Assembly (NCBI GenBank): GCA_028291845.1
Contig: JAQGNM010000086.1
Span: 1-7,880, forward strand
Source of the DNA: Massilia sp.
Lineage (GTDB): Bacteria; Pseudomonadota; Gammaproteobacteria; Burkholderiales; Burkholderiaceae_D
Length of the DNA: 7,880 nucleotides
Direction: 5' to 3'
Made by a program: the position numbers and the translations under genes. Below the pieces are notes generated by a model, which was given only the letters and a program-made list of their open reading frames with translations, was not told where the DNA came from and did not search any database. Below are positions 1-6,114 of the stretch, piece after piece (positions within the stretch are counted from its first letter, which is position 1; each line of letters opens with the position of its first letter).

Positions 1-893
1 ATCCTTGGACCGGTCTGTCCCGTCGTTACCCGCAAGGCACCCGCCTGTTCGGTAAAGTCACCAACCTGACCGACTACGGCGCGTTCGTCGAAGTCGAGCA
101 GGGTATCGAAGGCCTGGTCCACGTGTCGGAAATGGACTGGACCAACAAGAACGTCGCCCCGAACAAAGTCGTCCAGCTGGGCGATGAAGTCGAAGTGATG
201 GTCCTGGAAATCGATGAAGAGCGTCGCCGTATTTCGCTGGGCATGAAGCAGTGCAAGGCAAATCCATGGGATGACTTCGGCGTGACCCACAAGAAGGGTG
301 ACAAAGTCCGTGGCGCCATCAAGTCGATCACCGACTTCGGCGTGTTCATCGGCCTGGCTGGCAACATCGACGGCCTGGTGCACCTGTCCGACCTGTCGTG
401 GACCGAGACCGGCGAAGAAGCCGTCCGCCGCTTCAAGAAGGGTGACGAACTCGAAGCCATCGTGCTGGCCATCGACGTCGAGCGCGAGCGTGTTTCGCTG
501 GGCGTCAAGCAGCTCGAAGGCGACCCGTTCAACAACTTCGCCGCCATGAACGACAAGGGTTCGCTGGTCACCGGTACCGTCAAGTCGGTCGAGCCGAAGG
601 GCGCCGTGATCCAGTTGTCGGAAGAAGTCGAAGGCTACCTGCGCGCATCCGAAATCTCGCGCGACCGCGTGGAAGACGCCGGCACCCACCTGAAAGTGGG
701 CGATTCGGTCGAAGCACTGGTCATCAACATCGATCGCAAGGCTCGCAGCATCCAGTTGTCGATCAAGGCGAAAGACAATGTCGAGACCCAGGAAGCAATG
801 CAGAAGATGGCAGCAACCTCCGACAACAATGCGGCATCGGGCACCACCAGCCTGGGCGCACTGTTGAAGGCCAAGTTCGATAACAAGAACTGA
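1..893 (+). CDS. rpsA: 30S ribosomal protein S1, C-terminal part (5' end outside window)
   Basis: S1 binds mRNA on the 30S subunit and helps initiation on structured or weak-SD messages. The frame is open from the window edge (first complete codon at 3), giving 296 residues before TGA at 891-893, about half of a usual S1 of roughly 560 residues. Repeated S1/OB-fold units are visible, each with a G-x-V ... DFGVF/DYGAFVE ... GLVH-S pattern: one at the left edge (GKVTNLTDYGAFVEVEQGIEGLVHVSEMDW), one starting near 307 (GAIKSITDFGVFIG), and a divergent last one near 570 (GTVKSVEPKGAVIQL). Each ends in the typical 'I..ER.R.SLG.KQ' signature. The Ala/Ser-rich tail ends in LGALLKAKFDNKN. ihfB follows after 17 bases, the usual proteobacterial order. 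The call is secure; only the start is missing. Confidence 0.97.
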   Translation, partial: PWTGLSRRYPQGTRLFGKVTNLTDYGAFVEVEQGIEGLVHVSEMDWTNKNVAPNKVVQLGDEVEVMVLEIDEERRRISLGMKQCKANPWDDFGVTHKKGDKVRGAIKSITDFGVFIGLAGNIDGLVHLSDLSWTETGEEAVRRFKKGDELEAIVLAIDVERERVSLGVKQLEGDPFNNFAAMNDKGSLVTGTVKSVEPKGAVIQLSEEVEGYLRASEISRDRVEDAGTHLKVGDSVEALVINIDRKARSIQLSIKAKDNVETQEAMQKMAATSDNNAASGTTSLGALLKAKFDNKN

Positions 894-910
894 TTGCGGA
901 TCCGAGCCAG

Positions 911-1216
911 ATGACGAAATCCGAATTGATCAACCGCCTCGCTGAGCGTTATTCTCAGCTGGTGGCGAAAGATGCGGAGTACGCTGTCAAGACCATTCTC
1001 GACGCGATGACCAACGCTCTGGCGACCGGTCAGCGCATCGAGATCCGCGGTTTCGGCAGTTTTGCATTGAACAGCCGTCCTCCCCGTATCGGCCGCAATC
1101 CGAAGTCGGGCGACAAGGTGATGGTCCCGGAAAAACGGGTTCCCCACTTCAAGCCCGGCAAGCAGTTGCGCGAGCGTGTCGATGCGATGGTCGGCCAGCC
1201 GATCATCGAAGATTGA
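911..1216 (+). CDS. ihfB: Integration host factor subunit beta
   Basis: IHF beta pairs with IHF alpha to bend DNA sharply at specific sites, acting in recombination, replication and sigma-54 promoter architecture. The 101-residue product matches the DNABII family: N-terminal helices (MTKSELINRLAERYSQL), the core IEIRGFGSF, and the DNA-binding beta-arm RPPRIGRNPKSGDKV, in which Pro64 of 'RNPKSG' is the intercalating proline. It ends with the conserved helix FKPGKQLRERV. The start is 17 bases after rpsA, with only a weak purine-rich stretch (GCGGA at 896-900) upstream, so translation is probably coupled to rpsA. The N-terminal MTKSELI is typical of beta rather than alpha. Two intrinsic terminators follow directly. 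A few residues at the end (VGQPIIED) extend past the conserved core, as is usual in beta-proteobacteria. Confidence 0.96.
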   Translation: MTKSELINRLAERYSQLVAKDAEYAVKTILDAMTNALATGQRIEIRGFGSFALNSRPPRIGRNPKSGDKVMVPEKRVPHFKPGKQLRERVDAMVGQPIIED

Positions 1217-1241
1217 TTCATCTGGCTTCCTGCAAGCCAAG

Positions 1242-1269
1242 AACGGCGCCCTCGGGCGCCGTTTTTTTT
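1242..1269 (+). terminator. Intrinsic terminator 1 of the rpsA-ihfB unit
   Basis: A perfect 9-bp GC-rich stem (AACGGCGCC at 1242-1250 with GGCGCCGTT at 1255-1263) closes a 4-base CTCG loop and runs into eight T (1262-1269). It begins 26 bases after the ihfB stop codon. Confidence 0.93.
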
Positions 1270-1309
1270 CGTCCGCGGCGCCTTCGGTCGCCGTTTTTTT
1301 TCGTCCGCG
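1246..1309 (+). repeat. 32-bp tandem duplication carrying the terminators
   Basis: Bases 1246-1277 and 1278-1309 align without gaps and differ at two positions (c/t and g/t in the loop-proximal stem). Each unit holds most of a terminator stem, the T-tract and the sequence CGTCCGCG. The repeat therefore arose by tandem duplication of one terminator. Confidence 0.9.
1276..1301 (+). terminator. Intrinsic terminator 2, duplicate of the first
   Basis: The stem CGGCG (1276-1280) pairs with CGCCG (1289-1293), extended by one mismatch and a further C-G pair around a TTCG loop, followed by eight T (1294-1301). It is weaker than the first copy and probably acts as a backup. Confidence 0.85.
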
Positions 1310-1402
1310 GCATGCGCGCGCCGTGCCGGACGCTGGTGTACTTTGAATAAATTCCCCCGATGTGAGACACTTCGCATTTCGACCCCATCGGGACTCCGGC
1401 TG

Positions 1403-1705
1403 ATGAAATTTGTATCCACCCTGGTTGGATTGATCCTGTTTATTTTGTTCTTCGGCTTCGCGCTGAAAAACACCCAGGAAGTCGACCTGCATTTCTTCCT
1501 CAATTACGAGTTGCGCGGCCCGCTGGTGCTGATGCTGCTGGCGTTTTTCATCGCCGGCGCCGCGCTCGGCATCCTGGCCGTCACGCCGACGGTGTTCCGC
1601 CACCGCCGCGAGCGCACGCGCCATGAAGACACCATTCAGGCCCTGCAAAACGCCAAGGGCGCGAGCGGCGCGCCGCAACCCGACAGCGTCGACGCTGCGC
1701 GCTGA
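1403..1705 (+). CDS. lapA: LapA-like lipopolysaccharide assembly protein (DUF1049)
   Basis: A small inner-membrane protein of 100 residues. LapA works with LapB in controlling LPS synthesis, in the pathway that regulates LpxC turnover by FtsH (family knowledge). Two hydrophobic segments are visible, about residues 5-22 (STLVGLILFILFFGFAL) and 40-61 (PLVLMLLAFFIAGAALGILAV). They are separated by the family motif N-T-Q-E-V-D-L-HFFL and followed by a basic stretch (RHRRERTRHE) and a soluble tail. I chose ATG 1403 because it begins directly at the membrane segment and gives the usual length. An upstream TTG at 1343 would add 20 unrelated residues. It lies immediately upstream of lapB, as in E. 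coli (yciS-yciM). Terminators separate it from ihfB, so it should have its own promoter in 1310-1400, but I find no convincing one. Confidence 0.88.
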   Translation: MKFVSTLVGLILFILFFGFALKNTQEVDLHFFLNYELRGPLVLMLLAFFIAGAALGILAVTPTVFRHRRERTRHEDTIQALQNAKGASGAPQPDSVDAAR

Positions 1706-1757
1706 GCCGGTAGCGCTGCGATCGACCTTCACGACCAACCCACAATAAAAACAATCC

Positions 1758-2843
1758 ATGGAATTTGAACTCTGGTGGCTGCTCGGCATCCCCTTCTTTT
1801 TCGCCCTCGGCTGGATCGCCGCGCGGGTCGACATCAAGCAGCTGCTGGCCGAATCGCGCAGCCTGCCCACGGCGTATTTCAAGGGCCTTAATTTCCTGCT
1901 GGCCGACCAGCATGACAAGGCCATCGACGCCTTCATCGACATCGTCAAACTCGATCCGGAAACGGCCGACATGCACTTCGCGCTCGGTAACCTGTTTCGC
2001 CGCCGCGGCGAAATCGAGCGTGCCATCCGGGTCCACCAGAATTTGCTGTCGCGCCCCGACCTGCCGCTCGAACAGCAGCAGCACGCCCAGTACGAACTGG
2101 GCATGGACTATCTGAAAGCGGGCCTGCTCGACCGCGCCGAAGAGACCTTCAATCTGCTGCTCGAGAGCGCCTATTCGGTGCAGGCGCGGCGGGCCTTGCT
2201 GGAGATCTTCCAGCGCGAAAAAGAGTGGCGCCGCGCCATCGATGCCGCCAAGGGCTTGCAGGACTCCGGCGCCGGCGCGCGCCAGAAGGAAATCGCCCAG
2301 TTCTATTGCGAACTGGCGCAGGACGCGCTGGTGCAGATGCAGGTGGTCGAAGCGGTCGCGCTGCTCGACCAGGCCCTGCTGGCCGACCGCAAGAACGTGC
2401 GCGCCACCATGCTGCTGGGCGACGCCCAGCTGGCCCAGGGCGACGTCGAAGGCGCCTTGCTGACCTGGCGCCGCGTCGAGCAGCAAAGCGTGCCGCACGT
2501 GGCGCTGGTGGCGGCGCGCCTGATGGACGGCTACCGGAAGGTAGGACGGCCCCAGGAGGGCGTCAACCTGCTGCGCGCCTACCTGGCCGAGGCGTCGTCG
2601 ATCGACCTGATCGAAGTGGTGTTCAAGGCCGTCATCGAACTCGATGGGGTCGATGCCGCCAAGCGCGTGGTGGTCGAGGAACTGCGCCGCAATCCGACCC
2701 TGCTGGGCCTCGACAAGCTGCTCGAAGCGCGCATGATGGACGCGCCGGCAGATATCTGGGAAGAGCTGTCGATGGTGAAGAACCTGGTGCACGGTTACAC
2801 CCAGAAGCTGGCGCGCTACCAGTGCAGCCAGTGCGGTTTCTAG
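1758..2843 (+). CDS. lapB: Lipopolysaccharide assembly protein LapB, truncated by an in-frame amber codon
   Basis: LapB (YciM) is a membrane-anchored TPR scaffold that helps FtsH degrade LpxC and so balances LPS synthesis. The N-terminal anchor is residues 5-21 (LWWLLGIPFFFALGWIA), followed by the family block R-SLPTAYFKGLNFLLADQHDKAIDAFI and helical TPR repeats to about residue 345. Then comes the start of the rubredoxin-like metal knuckle, YQCSQCGF, with Cys356 and Cys359. The frame stops here at TAG 2841-2843, giving 361 residues. The same frame continues with the second CxxC pair up to TGA 2931-2933, which would make 391 residues, close to the 389 of E. coli LapB. As written, the knuckle lacks half its ligands. 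Possible causes are a sequencing error, a real nonsense mutation or amber suppression. The start at ATG 1758 precedes the membrane anchor directly; its SD is poor. Confidence 0.93.
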   Translation: MEFELWWLLGIPFFFALGWIAARVDIKQLLAESRSLPTAYFKGLNFLLADQHDKAIDAFIDIVKLDPETADMHFALGNLFRRRGEIERAIRVHQNLLSRPDLPLEQQQHAQYELGMDYLKAGLLDRAEETFNLLLESAYSVQARRALLEIFQREKEWRRAIDAAKGLQDSGAGARQKEIAQFYCELAQDALVQMQVVEAVALLDQALLADRKNVRATMLLGDAQLAQGDVEGALLTWRRVEQQSVPHVALVAARLMDGYRKVGRPQEGVNLLRAYLAEASSIDLIEVVFKAVIELDGVDAAKRVVVEELRRNPTLLGLDKLLEARMMDAPADIWEELSMVKNLVHGYTQKLARYQCSQCGF

Positions 2844-2933
2844 GCGCGCCAGTTTTATTGGCAGTGCCCGGGCTGCAGCCGCTGGGAGACCTACCCGCCG
2901 CGCCGTACCGAAGAACTCAATGTGATGAACTGA
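2844..2933 (+). pseudogene. lapB: Severed C-terminal tail of lapB (second half of the rubredoxin-like knuckle)
   Basis: Read in the lapB frame after the TAG, these bases encode 29 residues beginning ARQFYWQCPGCSRWETYPP and ending in TGA 2931-2933. Cys370 and Cys373 (numbering through the amber) form the second CxxC, 11 residues after Cys359, the same spacing as in E. coli LapB. The tail is free of frameshifts and its TGA overlaps the ATG of the next gene by one base (TGATG). The damage is therefore a single codon, and the reading frame still looks conserved. Confidence 0.85.
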
Positions 2934-3916
2934 TGAACAATCCAGTACCGAGCCGCCTGCTCACGCCCGACAGCAATCCCCACATCGCCGCCCCTGACCT
3001 GTCGGCGGTGCGCATCCTGGTGGTGGGCGATGTCATGCTCGACCGCTACTGGTTCGGCGAGGTCAGCCGCATCTCGCCGGAAGCGCCGGTGCCGATCGTG
3101 CGGGTGGAAAAGCGCGAGGAGAGACTGGGCGGCGCCGCCAACGTGGCGCGCAATGTCGCCTCGCTGGGCGCCCATGTCGGCTTGCTGGGCGTGGTCGGCG
3201 CCGACGAGGCGGGCGAGCAGGTGGCCGCGCTGCTGGCCGAATCGAGCATCCACAGCTACCTGCAGCGCGACAGCGCGATTTCCACCATCATCAAGCTGCG
3301 CGTGATCGGCCGCCAGCAGCAGTTGCTGCGCATCGACTTCGAGGATGCGCCCACCGACACCGTGCTGCGCGACAAACTGACCGCTTTTAACAGCAAGCTG
3401 CCCGATTACGGTGTCGTGATCCTGTCGGACTACAACAAGGGCAGCCTGGTCAACGTGGCCGCGATGATCAAGAGCGCGCGCGCCGCCGGCAAGGTGGTGA
3501 TGGTCGACCCGAAAGGCGACGATTTTTCGCCGTACGCGGGAGCCTCGATTCTCACTCCCAACAAATCGGAATTGAAGCGCATCGTCGGCAGCTGGAACAG
3601 CGAAGAGCAGCTCACCGCCAAGGCGCAGGCGCTGCGCACGGAACTGGGCCTCGATGCGCTGCTGTTGACCCGTTCGGAAGAGGGCATGAGCCTGTACAGC
3701 GCGACGGAAATTCTGCACATGCACGCGGCCGCCCGCGAAGTGTTCGACGTCTCCGGCGCCGGCGACACGGTGATCGCCACCATGGCCGCCATGCTGGGCG
3801 CCGGCATGCCGATGGCCGACGCCCTGATCACCGCCAACCGCGCCGGCGGCATCGTTGTCGGCAAACTCGGCACGGCCACCGTCACCCGCGGCGAATTGTT
3901 CGGGCCGGGCGCTTGA
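2933..3916 (+). CDS. rfaE1: D-glycero-beta-D-manno-heptose-7-phosphate kinase (kinase-only RfaE/HldA)
   Basis: This PfkB-family kinase phosphorylates D-glycero-D-manno-heptose 7-phosphate at C1, an early step of ADP-heptose synthesis for the LPS inner core. The 327 residues hold one kinase domain: start motif VRILVVGDVMLDRYW (27-40), sugar-site block S-RISPEAPVPIVRV (45-58), GGAANVARNVASLGA (66-80), the strand VMVDPKGDDFSPY with ILTPNKSE (189-213), and the PfkB signature DVSGAGDT (272-279) with Asp278 as the catalytic base. No adenylyltransferase domain follows, unlike E. coli HldE, so a separate hldC gene is expected elsewhere. The ATG overlaps the ancestral lapB stop (TGATG) and has no strong SD, so translation was probably coupled to lapB. 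The early lapB amber leaves about 90 untranslated bases before this start. Confidence 0.94.
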   Translation: MNNPVPSRLLTPDSNPHIAAPDLSAVRILVVGDVMLDRYWFGEVSRISPEAPVPIVRVEKREERLGGAANVARNVASLGAHVGLLGVVGADEAGEQVAALLAESSIHSYLQRDSAISTIIKLRVIGRQQQLLRIDFEDAPTDTVLRDKLTAFNSKLPDYGVVILSDYNKGSLVNVAAMIKSARAAGKVVMVDPKGDDFSPYAGASILTPNKSELKRIVGSWNSEEQLTAKAQALRTELGLDALLLTRSEEGMSLYSATEILHMHAAAREVFDVSGAGDTVIATMAAMLGAGMPMADALITANRAGGIVVGKLGTATVTRGELFGPGA

Positions 3917-4022
3917 CGCTGTTGAGCGCGCTCTAAAGTGCGCCGTCAACGCTCAGTCTGAGTGGCCGTTGTAGGGTCTCGGGCGGCATGTGCCGGCCGT
4001 GAACCGATAACGGAGACAACAG

Positions 4023-4361
4023 ATGATCAAGCAATTGACGCAATACGTGATGCTGGCAGCCGCGACCCTGGTCGCCACCATGGGCTTCGCCCTGGCCCAG
4101 GTCGATGTCAACAAGGCCGACGCCGCCGCCCTCGACGGCGTGAAAGGCATCGGGCCGAAGATGTCCAAGGCCATCCTCGACGAACGCACCAAGGGCGGCC
4201 CTTTCAAGGACTGGAGCGATTTCGAAAAGCGGGTACAAGGCGTGGGTGAAAAGAGCGCGAAAAAGTTGTCGGGCAACGGCTTGACGGTGGGCGGCAAGCC
4301 GCTCGATGGGGCTGCCGTGGCGGTAGCGCCGAAGGCGGATGCCAAAAAAACCGCGAAGTAA
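4023..4361 (+). CDS. Exported ComEA-like helix-hairpin-helix protein
   Basis: A 112-residue protein. Residues 1-26 form a signal peptide (MIKQLTQYVMLAAATLVATMGFALAQ; probable cleavage after ALA or AQ). Then comes the ComEA-type domain VDVNKADAAALDGVKGIGPKMSKAILDERTKGGPFKDWSDF...VQGVGEKSAKKLS, with paired helix-hairpin-helix motifs (GIGPKMSKAI and GVGEKSAKKL) that bind DNA without sequence preference. The tail is Ala/Lys-rich. Such stand-alone HhH proteins can act as periplasmic DNA receptors in competence, but many are of unproven role, so I leave the symbol blank. A good SD (GGAG 4012-4015) lies 7 bases before the ATG. It sits 106 bases after rfaE1 and before cysM, a common beta-proteobacterial arrangement. 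Confidence 0.85.
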   Translation: MIKQLTQYVMLAAATLVATMGFALAQVDVNKADAAALDGVKGIGPKMSKAILDERTKGGPFKDWSDFEKRVQGVGEKSAKKLSGNGLTVGGKPLDGAAVAVAPKADAKKTAK

Positions 4362-4366
4362 GAAGA

Positions 4367-4413
4367 AGGGGGACTGGCCGGGCCGCGTTCGGACCGAAGG
4401 TGCCTGTCCCCCT
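4367..4413. repeat. Hairpin element between the HhH gene and cysM (possible REP-like unit)
   Basis: AGGGGGAC (4367-4374) pairs perfectly with GTCCCCCT (4406-4413). The stem continues past one T-T mismatch with GGC/GCC, and the 23-base interior holds a further small TTCG/CGAA stem. No T-tract follows, so it is a poor intrinsic terminator. The GGTGCCTGTCCCC half resembles short palindromic repeats that I recall as common in proteobacterial intergenic regions; this has not been checked here. Confidence 0.6.
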
Positions 4414-4452
4414 GCTGCAAACGCCATCTAAACGCGAAAATGCGCTCCAGCA

Positions 4453-4458
4453 TACAAT
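4453..4458 (+). promoter_or_regulatory. cysM: Possible -10 element for cysM
   Basis: TACAAT matches the sigma-70 -10 consensus at five of six positions and lies 30 bases before the cysM ATG, downstream of the hairpin element. No recognisable -35 is found at the right distance, so the call is weak. Confidence 0.25.
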
Positions 4459-4487
4459 GGCTACTTGACCGAACAGCAGAGAGCCAT

Positions 4488-5390
4488 ATGTCTTACAAGA
4501 CCATCCAGGATACGATCGGCAACACCCCGCTGGTGCAGCTGGTGCGCTTGCCGGGCGCCGACGCCGCTGCGCGTAACAACATTATCTTAGGCAAGATGGA
4601 AGGCGACAACCCGGCCGGCTCCGTAAAAGACCGCGCGGCGCTGTCGATGTTGCGGCGCGCCGAGGAGCGCGGCGACATCAAGCCGGGCGACACCCTGATC
4701 GAAGCGACCAGCGGCAATACCGGCATCGCGCTGGCGATGGTCGCTGCCGTGCGCGGCTACAAGATGGTCCTGTTGATGCCGGACAACCTGTCGATCGAGC
4801 GGCGCCAGAGCATGGCGGCCTACGGCGCCCAGATCGTGTTGACGCCCAAGACCGGCGGCATGGAATATGCGCGCGACATGGCCGAGCAGATGCAGCGCGA
4901 GGGCAAGGGCATCATCCTCGACCAGTTCGGCAATGGCGACAATCCGCGCGCCCACTATGAAACCACCGGGCCGGAACTGTGGCGCGACACCGGCGGGCGC
5001 ATCACCCATTTCGTCAGCGCCATGGGCACCACCGGCACCATCATGGGCGTGTCGCAATACCTGAAAGAGCAAAACGAGGCGGTGCGCATCATCGGCGCCC
5101 AGCCGGAAGATGGCTCGTCGATCCCCGGCATTCGCAAATGGCCGGAAGCCTATCTGCCGAAAATTTTCAACCGCGCCCGCGTCGACCAGATCGAAAGCGT
5201 GAGCCAGGCGCAGGCCGAACACATGGCGCGCCGGCTGGCAGCGGAAGAGGGGATTTTCTGCGGCATCTCGGCCGCCGGCGCCTGCGAAATCGCCTTGCGG
5301 ATTTCGCAGACGGTTGAGAACGCCACCATCGTCTTTATTGTTTGCGACCGCGGGGACCGCTACCTATCCACAGGAGTCTTCCCCGCCTGA
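4488..5390 (+). CDS. cysM: Cysteine synthase B (O-acetylserine sulfhydrylase)
   Basis: A PLP enzyme that makes cysteine from O-acetylserine and sulfide; CysM-type enzymes can also use thiosulfate to give S-sulfocysteine. The 300-residue product has the fold-type II landmarks: NTPLVQL (12-18), PLP lysine Lys47 in NPAGSVKDRAA, the substrate loop TSGNTG (74-79), phosphate-binding GTTGT (180-184), and the C-terminal CDRGDRYLSTGVF. The MPDNLSIERR and QPEDGSSIPGIRKWPEAYLPKIF blocks favour CysM over CysK. I chose ATG 4488, which follows a purine-rich AGAGAG (4478-4483) and begins with the family's usual MSYKTIQDTIGNTPL. An in-frame ATG at 4440 would add 16 atypical residues and would precede the likely promoter. 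The gene appears to be transcribed separately from its upstream neighbour. Confidence 0.95.
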   Translation: MSYKTIQDTIGNTPLVQLVRLPGADAAARNNIILGKMEGDNPAGSVKDRAALSMLRRAEERGDIKPGDTLIEATSGNTGIALAMVAAVRGYKMVLLMPDNLSIERRQSMAAYGAQIVLTPKTGGMEYARDMAEQMQREGKGIILDQFGNGDNPRAHYETTGPELWRDTGGRITHFVSAMGTTGTIMGVSQYLKEQNEAVRIIGAQPEDGSSIPGIRKWPEAYLPKIFNRARVDQIESVSQAQAEHMARRLAAEEGIFCGISAAGACEIALRISQTVENATIVFIVCDRGDRYLSTGVFPA

Positions 5391-5396
5391 CACGTT

Positions 5397-5517
5397 GGCG
5401 CCTGGCATAAGCCACTGCGCGGCGCAACTTGCGGCCTGCGGTGCTCGCTGTACAGTCGTACAGCTCCGCGCCGCAGACCGCAATTTGCATCCGCTCGCTA
5501 CGCTTCTGCCAGGCGCC
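5397..5517. repeat. 121-bp imperfect inverted repeat downstream of cysM
   Basis: The outer arms GGCGCCTGGCATAAGC (5397-5412) and GCTTCTGCCAGGCGCC (5502-5517) pair except at one position. The inner arms GCTGTAC (5447-5453) and GTACAGC (5458-5464) pair perfectly around a 4-base loop. Between them, the TTGCGG and CTGCGG blocks also pair with only small gaps. By hand alignment, roughly three quarters of the arm positions match. It starts 6 bases after the cysM stop. No clear target-site duplication, coding content or T-tract is seen. Confidence 0.85.
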
Positions 5518-5549
5518 GAGACGACTGTGGTTTGACAGATTTTTAAGTT

Positions 5550-5602
5550 AAAAAAATAGTGCCGATGTCCCGTTGACCGGGACATCGGCACTAATTATTT
5601 AT
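5550..5602. terminator. Bidirectional terminator between cysM and the HTH gene
   Basis: A perfect 16-bp stem (TAGTGCCGATGTCCCG at 5557-5572 with its complement at 5578-5593) closes a 5-base loop. On the - strand it is followed by seven T (A-tract at 5550-5556), making a strong terminator 40 bases after the HTH gene's stop codon. On the + strand the following ATTATTTAT is only moderately T-rich but may also stop cysM transcripts. Confidence 0.9.
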
Positions 5603-5632
5603 ACCGTTGCGCGAACTGGTCGGGCGGCCGGA

Positions 5633-5962
5633 TTACGCTTGCGGTTCGCCTTCTTTTGGCTTGAACTGCTTGTCGCTGATGCGGAACTTGTTGCGGCGGT
5701 CGCCCATGAGGTAGCGCAGGTCGCGGATCGACAGATCGCTTACTTCGTGCATGCGGATCAGCAGCGAGGCGCCGACCGGCAGGCGGTGGTGGCGGATTTT
5801 GGAGATTACCGGCGGCGCTACTTCGAGGGCGCGCGACAGGGCTGCATCGTTTTTCAGACGCAGGTTTTCGATCAAGGTGTCGAGCAACCGGTTAGGGTTG
5901 TATTGCAACAGATCGTCCGAATCCGAATCGCTGTTCATGTCAATGCCGACTTGGTTTGTCAT
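5633..5962 (-). CDS. Small helix-turn-helix (XRE/Cro-like) protein of unknown target
   Basis: This 109-residue protein does not match a named regulator that I recognise. After an acidic Ser/Asp N-terminus (SDSDSDD, 11-17), residues 25-88 read as the first helices of a lambda-repressor-like fold: LLDTLIENLRLK, then DAALSRALEV, a turn at AP, a possible recognition helix PVISKIRHHR, then ASLLIRMHEVSDLSIRDLRYLMG. A short basic, probably disordered tail ends it. ATG 5962 is chosen because AGGAAT (5971-5976 on the complement) stands 8 bases upstream; Met9 is an alternative start. It is transcribed alone between a strong terminator and a long AT-rich leader, as expected for a stand-alone, perhaps self-regulated, DNA-binding protein. 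The function is inferred from the fold pattern only. Confidence 0.75.
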   Translation of the reverse strand: MTNQVGIDMNSDSDSDDLLQYNPNRLLDTLIENLRLKNDAALSRALEVAPPVISKIRHHRLPVGASLLIRMHEVSDLSIRDLRYLMGDRRNKFRISDKQFKPKEGEPQA

Positions 5963-6075
5963 TTTCGATCATTCCTATTTGAGTTGTGCCACTGGTTCAT
6001 AGACTAGGCGTTCGCGCTGCTACAACCATGTAAATTGATACCGACTGCAATGGTTTCCGAGAACACTTTGGAAAA

Positions 6076-6104
6076 TATATACACAATTGTACAAGAAATC
6101 CCAA
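6076..6104 (-). promoter_or_regulatory. Probable sigma-70 promoter of the HTH gene with an internal dyad
   Basis: On the - strand, TTGGGA (6104-6099) is separated by exactly 17 bases from TATATA (6081-6076). The spacer contains the perfect 8-bp palindrome ACAATTGT (6083-6090), placed where an operator would block polymerase. The predicted leader is roughly 105 bases long. Each hexamer matches the consensus at only four of six positions. Confidence 0.45.
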
Positions 6105-6114
6105 TGTAATACCT

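Noticed and set aside
1343..1402. Longer lapA start at TTG 1343
   Set aside because: It adds 20 residues unlike the family before the membrane segment; ATG 1403 gives the usual start and length.
635..2104. Long open frame on the - strand across rpsA, ihfB, lapA and lapB
   Set aside because: It spans two firm terminators and several well-identified genes on the other strand, and its translation is low-complexity Arg/Ala/Ser sequence. It is a shadow of high-GC coding DNA.
2225..2932. In-frame upstream extension of the rfaE1 reading frame
   Set aside because: The extension translates to Arg/Gly/Ala-rich sequence overlapping lapB in another frame. The kinase homology starts after Met at 2933, which overlaps the lapB stop in the usual coupled way.
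3913..3950. Hairpin after rfaE1 considered as a terminator
   Set aside because: The stems are short and interrupted (GTTGA/TCAAC and GCGC/GCGC with a bulge) and no T-tract follows.
5314..5535. 73-codon + strand frame over the cysM end and the palindrome
   Set aside because: It overlaps the conserved cysM C-terminus out of frame and the rest lies in the inverted repeat; no support as a gene.
5573..6007. 144-codon open frame on the + strand opposite the HTH gene
   Set aside because: It overlaps the terminator and the HTH gene antisense, has no SD or recognisable domain, and the - strand frame has a good SD, fold pattern and terminator.
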